Source of the DNA: Candidatus Hebobacteria bacterium
GTDB taxonomy: Bacteria > Armatimonadota > Hebobacteria > Hebobacterales > Hebobacteraceae
Assembly (NCBI GenBank): GCA_029821235.1
Contig: JALGTT010000034.1
Coordinates: forward strand, 1 to 9,420
DNA length: 9,420 nucleotides
Reading direction: 5' to 3'
Each line of letters opens with the position of its first letter. Within the stretch, counting starts at the first letter, position 1. The notes beneath the pieces were generated by a model. That model worked only from the letters and a program-made list of their open reading frames with translations. It made no database searches and was not told the origin of the DNA. Below, one piece after another: positions 1-9,420 of this stretch. The position numbers and the translations under genes are program-made.

Positions 1-116
1 TGCGGGCGATTCAGGAACTGTTGGGGCACGCCAGCGTGGCCACCACCGAAATCTACACCCATGTCTCCCTGGATACCCTGCGGGAGACCTATGCCGGCTA
101 TCACCCCCGGGCATGA
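1..116 (+). CDS. Xer-family tyrosine recombinase, C-terminal fragment (5' end outside window)
   Basis: The reading frame beginning at base 3 gives 37 residues and ends at TGA 114-116; the gene continues to the left of the window. The visible part holds the end of a tyrosine recombinase catalytic domain: LLGHAS supplies the conserved His of the active site, and TTEIYTHVS carries the nucleophilic Tyr (residue 18 of the fragment). The closing YHPRA strongly resembles the C-terminus of the housekeeping recombinases XerC and XerD, whose last residues are typically HPRA. Those enzymes resolve chromosome dimers at dif by forming a covalent 3'-phosphotyrosyl intermediate. The HPRA ending argues for a chromosomal Xer protein rather than a phage or integron integrase, but XerC and XerD cannot be told apart from this fragment. 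It points the same way as rpoB, but a strong promoter lies between them, so co-transcription is not required. No intrinsic terminator follows it. Confidence 0.85.
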   Translation, partial: RAIQELLGHASVATTEIYTHVSLDTLRETYAGYHPRA

Positions 117-134
117 AACGGCCGGGGCGGGGCG

Positions 135-142
135 AAAAAAAT
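135..142 (+). promoter_or_regulatory. UP-element-like A-tract upstream of the rpoBC promoter
   Basis: Seven consecutive A residues and a T (135-142) stand out in an otherwise GC-rich stretch. With a transcription start near 191 they lie at about -56 to -49, the place of the distal UP-element subsite bound by the C-terminal domain of the polymerase alpha subunit. A role in raising promoter strength is inferred from position and composition only. Confidence 0.4.
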
Positions 143-155
143 CCCCCGGAAACCC

Positions 156-184
156 TTGACAGAAGGGGCTCTGGTGCGTAAACT
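156..184 (+). promoter_or_regulatory. Housekeeping sigma-70/sigma-A-type promoter for rpoBC
   Basis: A perfect -35 box TTGACA (156-161) is followed by a 17-nt spacer and TAAACT (179-184), which matches the TATAAT consensus at 4 of 6 positions including the key first T, second A and last T. Optimal spacing, the upstream A-tract and the position 39 nt after the xer stop all support a genuine strong promoter. Transcription should start at about 188-195, giving rpoB a leader of about 280 nt. No other comparably good promoter was seen in the leader or between rpoB and rpoC, so both genes are probably transcribed from here. Confidence 0.8.
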
Positions 185-372
185 CTAGTTTCTGAGTTGC
201 CAGATGGTGTTGCCGCGTGCAGGGAGTACTGGTTACCTCTGTTCGGGGACAGGTGAAGAGGCCGCCTATCCACCCGCGCAATCCTCTCTTCTGATCTGAT
301 TCGACAACAGGCACGAGCCGACCCAGGCTTGCGGTCGCGTATGCGTGTGGCCGGGTCGCGCCTTGTGTGTGA

Positions 373-404
373 GGCGGTCTCGCCGGAGCCTCAGGCAGAC
401 CGTC
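373..404 (+). promoter_or_regulatory. Strong hairpin in the rpoB leader, with a competing fold
   Basis: GGCGGTCT (373-380) pairs with AGACCGTC (397-404) over 8 pairs including one G-U. After a bulged C381, GCC 382-384 pairs with GGC 394-396, leaving a 9-nt loop. An alternative stem, GAGGC 371-375 with GCCTC 388-392, uses overlapping bases and excludes the first, so two mutually exclusive folds exist. There is no U-tract after either one, so it is not an intrinsic terminator. It could be an RNA-stability or regulatory element. Function is unknown, and GC-rich DNA forms such stems readily by chance. Confidence 0.4.
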
Positions 405-455
405 GCGCATTTCGAGGCAGGGGGGGGCGGCGGCGCGCAACTCGACAACCTGGGT

Positions 456-463
456 AAGGGGAG
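456..463 (+). promoter_or_regulatory. Ribosome binding site of rpoB
   Basis: The purine block AAGGGGAG lies 9 nt before ATG 473 and is the best Shine-Dalgarno match in the leader. An in-frame TAA at 455-457 overlaps its first two bases. Initiation therefore cannot lie further upstream, and the ATG at 473 is fixed as the first possible ATG. Confidence 0.75.
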
Positions 464-472
464 AAGCAAGGC

Positions 473-3400
473 ATGGAAGTCATCCGAGTCAAGGGGCGGT
501 TGCCGAACGCAGTCCATACGGTGGCGGAGATCCCCAATCTCATCGAGATCCAACTCAACTCCTATCGCTGGTTCCAGACCGAGGGGCTGCGCGAACTGTT
601 CAAGAACTTCTCGCCCATCGAGGATTTTACCGGCAATCTCTCGCTTTCGTTCTGCGACCCCAAGGACGGCGAGCCCAAGTATACCCTGGGAGAGCCCAAG
701 TACGACCTGCGCGAGTGCCGTGATCGGGACGCCACCTATGAGGTGCCCCTGAAGTGCCGGGTCTGGCTCACCAACAAGCGCACCGGGGAGATCAAGGAGT
801 CGGAGATCTACCTGGGAGAATTGCCCATCATCACCGATACGGGCACCTTCGTCATCAACGGCCCGGCTCGGTGTGTGGTGAGCCAGCTGTCCCGCTCGCC
901 CGGCGTCTACTTCCGGGACACCATCGACTTCAGCGGGCGCATTCTCTACAGCGCCCAGGTGATCCCCAGCGAGGGCGCCTGGCTGGACATAGACTCCGAT
1001 GCCCACGACCTGGTCTCGGTCAAGATCGGCCAGGCCCACAAGTTCCCCGTCACCACCCTGCTGCGGGCGCTCAACTCCATCAACCTCGCCCCGGACAGCG
1101 CGCAGGTGAAGACGGCCACCGACGAAGACCTGATGCACCTGTTCGGCCGCGAGGAAGTGGTGAAGAAGCCGAGTTTCGACGACCTGGTGGGCCGGCGCGT
1201 GTGGGAGCGCGTGGTGGACAAGAAGACCGGGGAGGTGGCGGCCGAGGCCGGGCAACTGATTGACGAGGAGACCGCGAACCTGATCCTCGCCCTGAAGCCC
1301 AGGCGGGTGAAACTGGCGGTGATGCCGCCTCTGGTCGAGCAGACCATGCAGCGGGACCCCACCCATAACGAGGAAGAGGCGCTGCTGGACATCTACCGGC
1401 GGGAGAGGCCGGGCGACCCAGTCACCCCGGAGATCGCGCGCAATCGCCTCTCCGGGATCTTCGCCGACAACCGGCGCTACGACCTGGCGCGGGTGGGGCG
1501 GTACAAGTTGAACAAGAAGCTGGGCCTCAACCTGCCCGAGAGCGTGCGGGTGCTCACCAAGGAGGACCTGATCGCCATCGTCCGCTACCTGATCCGCCTG
1601 GGCGAGGGAGACGAGACGGCGACCGTGGACGAGATCGACCACCTGATGAACAAGCGGGTGAGGTGCGTGGGCGAGTTGCTCCAGAACCAGTTCCGGGTGG
1701 GCTTCCTGCGGATGGAGCGCATCTGCAAGGAGCGGATGACCAGCCTGGACCCGGAGCAGGTCACCCCGCAGACCATCATCTCCACCAAGCCCATCTCCGC
1801 GGCGATCAAGAGTTTCTTCGGGTCCAGCCAGTTGAGCCAGTTCATGGACGAGACCAACCCGCTGGCGGAGTTGACCCACAAGCGCCGCCTGAGCGCCCTG
1901 GGGCCGGGCGGGTTGAGCCGGCAGAGCGCGAAACTGGAAGTGCGGGACGTGCACCACTCTCACTACGGCCGCATCTGCCCCATCGAGACCCCGGAAGGGC
2001 CGAACATCGGCCTCATCGGCTCCCTGGCGATCTACGCCCGGCTGGACGAGTACGGGTTCATCGAGACGCCCTACCGGGTGGTGAAGAACGGGGTGGTGAC
2101 CGACGAGATCGTGTATCTCACCGCGGACGAAGAGGAGGGCTACCGGATCGCTCCCGCCTCCGTCCCCATGGACGACAACGGGAAGATCACCGCGGAGGTC
2201 GTGAGCGTGCGCTACCGGGACTCCTACCCCCAGGTGAGCCCGCAGGAGGTGGATTTCGTAGACCTCTCCCCGAAGCAGATCGTGTCCGTGGCCACCTGCC
2301 TGATTCCGTTCCTGGAGAACGACGACGCCAACCGGGCGCTGATGGGCTCCAACATGCAGCGCCAGGCGGTGCCCCTGTTGAAGGCGGAGGCCCCGCTGGT
2401 GAGGACGGGGATAGAGGCGCGCGCGGCGCGCGACTCCGGGGCCGTGGTGCTGGCCCAGGCGGCCGGGATGGTCACCTCGGTGACCGGCGATCAGATCGTG
2501 GTCACCCGTGCGGACGGCACGGTGGACACCTACTATCTGCAGAAGTTCGTGCGCTCCAACCAGGCGACGTGCATCAACCAGCGGCCCATCGTGAAGAAGG
2601 GCGACTTCGTGTCCGATGGTCAAGTGCTGGCCGACAGTCCCTCCACCGACGGCGGGCACCTGGCGCTGGGGCGGAACCTGCTGGTGGCCTTCATGCCCTG
2701 GGAGGGATACAACTACGAGGACGCCATCGTCCTCAGCGAGCGGCTGGTGAGGGACGACATCCTCACCTCCGTGCATATCGAGAAGTACGAGATCGAGGCG
2801 CGCGATACCAAGGTCGGCCCCGAGGAGATCACCCGCGACATCCCCAACGTGGGGGAGGAGGCGCTGCGGGATCTCGACGAGGACGGCGTGGTCCGCCTGG
2901 GCGCGCTGGTGCAGGCGGAGGACATTCTGGTCGGCAAGGTGGCCCCCAAGGGCCAGGAGGAACTGACCTCGGAGGAAAAACTGGTGCGGGCCATCTTCGG
3001 CGAGAAGGCGGCCGAGATGCGGGACACCTCCCTGCGAGTGCCCCACGGCGAGAAGGGCAAAGTGGTGGCAGTGAAGCGCTTCTCCCGGATCAAACTCCGC
3101 TGCCAGAAGTGCGACACCGAGTACCAGGTGGGCAAGAACCAGCATCGGCACTACTGTGACCGGTGTGGGGGCGAACTGAAGCGGGAGCCTGGCGACGAGT
3201 TGCTGCCGGGCGTGAACCAACTGGTGCGGGTCTACGTCGCCCAGCGCCGCAAGATCATGGAGGGCGACAAACTGGCGGGGCGGCACGGAAACAAAGGCGT
3301 GGTCGCCAAGATCCTCCCGGAGTCCGACATGCCCTTCCTGCCGGACGGCACGCCGGTGGACATGATCCTCAACCCGCTCGGGGTTCCCTCCCGAATGAAC

Positions 3401-4261
3401 ATCGGCCAGATCCTGGAGACCCACCTCGGGCTGGTCGCCAAGGAACTCGGGATTGCCTTTGAGAACCCGATTTTCGAGGGGGCGACCGACCGCGAGATTC
3501 TGGACTACTTCCAGGTGGCCGCCGACCGGTTCCGGAAGCGCATGTTGCGCAAGTACGTGGTGGACGAGATGCACCTGCCGGGCGACTGGTATGACGAAGA
3601 CAAGAGTTACGAGGAGTGCGCGGAGGCGCTGAAGGCGGCCCTTGCCTCCGGAGACCCCGCGCATCTCGAGCGGGCCGCGCAGTGGGCGGCGGTGGACCCG
3701 AACGAATGGGAGCAGGTGCGGGGCGCGGAGGCGCGCGCCGCCTATGTCGTGGAGCGGATAGTCGAGCGGGTCAACGACCGCGTCGGCTTCGACCCGGAGA
3801 CCGGCAAGTGCTGGCTGTACGACGGCCGGTCCGGGGAGCGATTCAACCAGCCGATTACCATCGGTGAGATCTACACCATGAAACTCATCCACCTGGTGGA
3901 CGACAAGATTCACGCGCGCTCGACGGGTCCGTACTCCCTGGTGACCCAGCAGCCGCTGGGCGGGAAGGCCCAGTTCGGCGGACAGCGGTTCGGCGAGATG
4001 GAGGTGTGGGCTCTGGAGGCCTACGGAGCCGCCCACACGCTCCAGGAAATCCTCACCATCAAGTCGGACGACGTTCTGGGCCGGGTGAAGACCTACGAGT
4101 CCATCGTCAAGGGCGAGCCCATCATGGAGCCGGGCATTCCGGAGTCCTTCAAGATCCTCATCAAGGAACTGCAAAGCCTGGGGCTTCAACTCACGGTGGA
4201 GTCGAAGGAAGCGGAGCCGGTGAGCCTGGAGGCGCCCGAGGGCGAAGAGGCGCTGGCCTGA
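473..4261 (+). CDS. rpoB: DNA-directed RNA polymerase subunit beta
   Basis: The beta subunit forms one side of the RNA polymerase active-site cleft and binds NTPs, the RNA-DNA hybrid and rifampicin. At 1262 aa it lies between Bacillus (about 1190) and E. coli (1342). Landmarks: a lobe module at about 236-285, in the slot of E. coli SI1; rifampicin region 450-476 (GSSQLSQFMDETNPLAELTH...) with Asp459, His469 and Ser474 intact, so sensitivity is predicted; NTP-site Arg621 and Arg974; Glu749-Asp750; and the catalytic-centre lysines Lys933 and Lys941 in GDKLAGRHGNKG. The C-terminal anchor (GGKAQFGGQRFGEMEVWALE) is intact.

Oddities: a four-Cys zinc ribbon (Cys877, 880, 895, 898) inserted just before PGVNQLVRVYVAQ; an extra stretch of about 90 residues within 1005-1114; and a diverged fork loop 2 (LSRQSAKLEV, 481-490, where most bacteria have LTRERAGFEV). 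An in-frame TAA just upstream fixes the start. rpoC follows after 54 nt in the same frame. Confidence 0.98.
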   Translation: MEVIRVKGRLPNAVHTVAEIPNLIEIQLNSYRWFQTEGLRELFKNFSPIEDFTGNLSLSFCDPKDGEPKYTLGEPKYDLRECRDRDATYEVPLKCRVWLTNKRTGEIKESEIYLGELPIITDTGTFVINGPARCVVSQLSRSPGVYFRDTIDFSGRILYSAQVIPSEGAWLDIDSDAHDLVSVKIGQAHKFPVTTLLRALNSINLAPDSAQVKTATDEDLMHLFGREEVVKKPSFDDLVGRRVWERVVDKKTGEVAAEAGQLIDEETANLILALKPRRVKLAVMPPLVEQTMQRDPTHNEEEALLDIYRRERPGDPVTPEIARNRLSGIFADNRRYDLARVGRYKLNKKLGLNLPESVRVLTKEDLIAIVRYLIRLGEGDETATVDEIDHLMNKRVRCVGELLQNQFRVGFLRMERICKERMTSLDPEQVTPQTIISTKPISAAIKSFFGSSQLSQFMDETNPLAELTHKRRLSALGPGGLSRQSAKLEVRDVHHSHYGRICPIETPEGPNIGLIGSLAIYARLDEYGFIETPYRVVKNGVVTDEIVYLTADEEEGYRIAPASVPMDDNGKITAEVVSVRYRDSYPQVSPQEVDFVDLSPKQIVSVATCLIPFLENDDANRALMGSNMQRQAVPLLKAEAPLVRTGIEARAARDSGAVVLAQAAGMVTSVTGDQIVVTRADGTVDTYYLQKFVRSNQATCINQRPIVKKGDFVSDGQVLADSPSTDGGHLALGRNLLVAFMPWEGYNYEDAIVLSERLVRDDILTSVHIEKYEIEARDTKVGPEEITRDIPNVGEEALRDLDEDGVVRLGALVQAEDILVGKVAPKGQEELTSEEKLVRAIFGEKAAEMRDTSLRVPHGEKGKVVAVKRFSRIKLRCQKCDTEYQVGKNQHRHYCDRCGGELKREPGDELLPGVNQLVRVYVAQRRKIMEGDKLAGRHGNKGVVAKILPESDMPFLPDGTPVDMILNPLGVPSRMNIGQILETHLGLVAKELGIAFENPIFEGATDREILDYFQVAADRFRKRMLRKYVVDEMHLPGDWYDEDKSYEECAEALKAALASGDPAHLERAAQWAAVDPNEWEQVRGAEARAAYVVERIVERVNDRVGFDPETGKCWLYDGRSGERFNQPITIGEIYTMKLIHLVDDKIHARSTGPYSLVTQQPLGGKAQFGGQRFGEMEVWALEAYGAAHTLQEILTIKSDDVLGRVKTYESIVKGEPIMEPGIPESFKILIKELQSLGLQLTVESKEAEPVSLEAPEGEEALA

Positions 4262-4298
4262 GGGCATGTTCGACGAGCACATCGAGGCGATAGGCGAT

Positions 4299-4305
4299 AA
4301 AGGAG
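4299..4305 (+). promoter_or_regulatory. Ribosome binding site of rpoC
   Basis: AAAGGAG lies 10 nt before ATG 4316 in the 54-nt rpoB-rpoC gap. The in-frame TAA at 4298-4300 excludes any earlier start, so ATG 4316 is the first possible ATG. The gap has no promoter or terminator that I can see, supporting a bicistronic message. Confidence 0.75.
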
Positions 4306-4315
4306 TGGGCAATCC

Positions 4316-9253
<4,938 letters not shown>

Positions 9254-9280
9254 GCCGGTTCGCAAGCCTGAATCGCGTGC

Positions 9281-9310
9281 GGGGCCGTCCTTCGGGCGGC
9301 CCCGTTTTTT
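9281..9310 (+). terminator. Rho-independent terminator of the rpoBC operon
   Basis: GGGGCCG (9281-9287) pairs with CGGCCCC (9297-9303). The stem continues past a bulged T9288 as CC 9289-9290 with GG 9295-9296, closed by a TTCG tetraloop (9291-9294). After one G, six T residues follow (9305-9310). It begins 27 nt after the rpoC stop. There is no A-run before the stem, so it acts on the rpoBC strand only and would not stop the convergent transcript. Confidence 0.9.
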
Positions 9311-9317
9311 CGGCCCG

Positions 9318-9420
9318 CTAGCGGTCGCGCCGGCCTCGCAGCGCCTCCGTGAACTCCTGCAGCGCGGCGGCGGCCTTCATCGCGTGCTCCTCGGTCACCG
9401 GCCCGGGGCCGTACCTGGCC
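9318..9420 (-). CDS. Unrecognised protein, C-terminal fragment, convergent with rpoC (5' end outside window)
   Basis: On the minus strand the frame entering at 9419 runs 33 codons to TAG (9320-9318). The residues are mostly Ala, Glu, Arg and Gly, with a likely amphipathic helix (EEHAMKAAAALQEFTEAL) and a basic end (RGRRDR). Codons end mainly in G or C, as in its neighbours. The stop lies just beyond the rpoC terminator, a normal convergent arrangement. I do not recognise the family, and so little is visible that no function is offered. No rpsL, rpsG, fusA or tuf sequence, which often follow rpoC, is present here. The chance that this is merely an open frame is real but is lessened by its placement and plausible composition. 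Confidence 0.55.
   Translation of the reverse strand, partial: ARYGPGPVTEEHAMKAAAALQEFTEALRGRRDR

Larger units (their letters stand above)
190..472 (+). other. Long 5' leader of the rpoBC transcript
   Basis: The roughly 280 nt between the predicted start of transcription and rpoB hold no gene I can support and match no riboswitch or ribosomal-protein leader that I recognise. Visible structure: a small hairpin at 235-254 (ACCT/AGGT plus GT/AC, with a 2-nt bulge), possible pairing of CGACC 319-323 with GGTCG 333-337, a strong hairpin at 373-404, and a run of eight G residues at 420-427. Two short open frames occur: 204-299 (31 codons) and 341-457 (38 codons, in the rpoB frame). Neither has a convincing ribosome binding site. 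No stem followed by a T-run is present, so a classical intrinsic attenuator is not apparent. Confidence 0.6.

Noticed and set aside
122..149. GC-rich hairpin (CCGGGG with CCCCGG) after the xer stop, as a possible terminator.
   Set aside because: The A-tract is inside the loop and no T-run follows the stem. The A-tract is better explained as an UP-like element of the rpoBC promoter.
1820..1900. Possible natural rifampicin resistance from differences in the rifampicin region.
   Set aside because: The main resistance positions (E. coli D516, H526, S531) are unchanged as Asp459, His469 and Ser474. The differences seen (Glu460 and Thr461) do not point to resistance on their own.

Overview
This GC-rich bacterial window is almost entirely a two-gene operon for the large subunits of RNA polymerase: rpoB (473-4261, 1262 aa) and rpoC (4316-9253, 1645 aa). 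The last 37 codons of a Xer-type tyrosine recombinase lie at the left edge (stop at 114-116). The last 33 codons of an unrecognised gene on the minus strand lie at the right edge (9318-9420).

Layout: the xer stop is followed after 39 nt by a near-consensus sigma-70-type promoter (TTGACA at 156-161, 17-nt spacer, TAAACT at 179-184), with an A-tract at the UP-element position. A GC-rich leader of about 280 nt follows, with a good hairpin (373-404) and an open frame that stops inside the rpoB Shine-Dalgarno. rpoB and rpoC are separated by 54 nt, each with its own ribosome binding site, and lie in the same frame. An intrinsic terminator (9281-9310) closes the operon 27 nt after the rpoC stop. The ribosomal protein genes that usually sit beside rpoBC (rplKAJL upstream, rpsLG-fusA-tuf downstream) are absent, so rpoBC appears to be a self-contained transcription unit here.

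The polymerase core is recognisable and looks functional. Catalytic Asp555/557/559, the beta lysines, the rifampicin pocket, both canonical beta-prime zinc sites and the trigger-loop Met/Arg/Phe/His are all present. It is unusually decorated. A four-Cys zinc ribbon lies in beta at the position of proteobacterial SI2. Beta has a further insertion of about 90 residues near its C-terminus. Beta-prime has an extra 200 residues between canonical Zn ligands, carrying two near-identical zinc ribbons joined by an acidic linker. An insertion of about 80 residues with a Lys/Arg-rich linker sits in the trigger loop, where gammaproteobacteria carry SI3. Several positions that are nearly invariant in bacteria differ: Asn to Gly just before the catalytic DFDGD, Gln to Glu in the trigger-loop N-terminal helix, and several changes in beta fork loop 2. 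These are the most interesting signals in the window.

Organism: extreme avoidance of TTA/CTA/TCA codons, the beta-prime N-terminal coiled-coil insertion of the actinobacterial/chloroflexotal type, and Bacillus/Actinobacteria-like core sequence suggest a high-GC member of the Terrabacteria side, for example Armatimonadota, Chloroflexota or a related uncultured lineage. This placement is inference, and no phylum can be assigned by eye.
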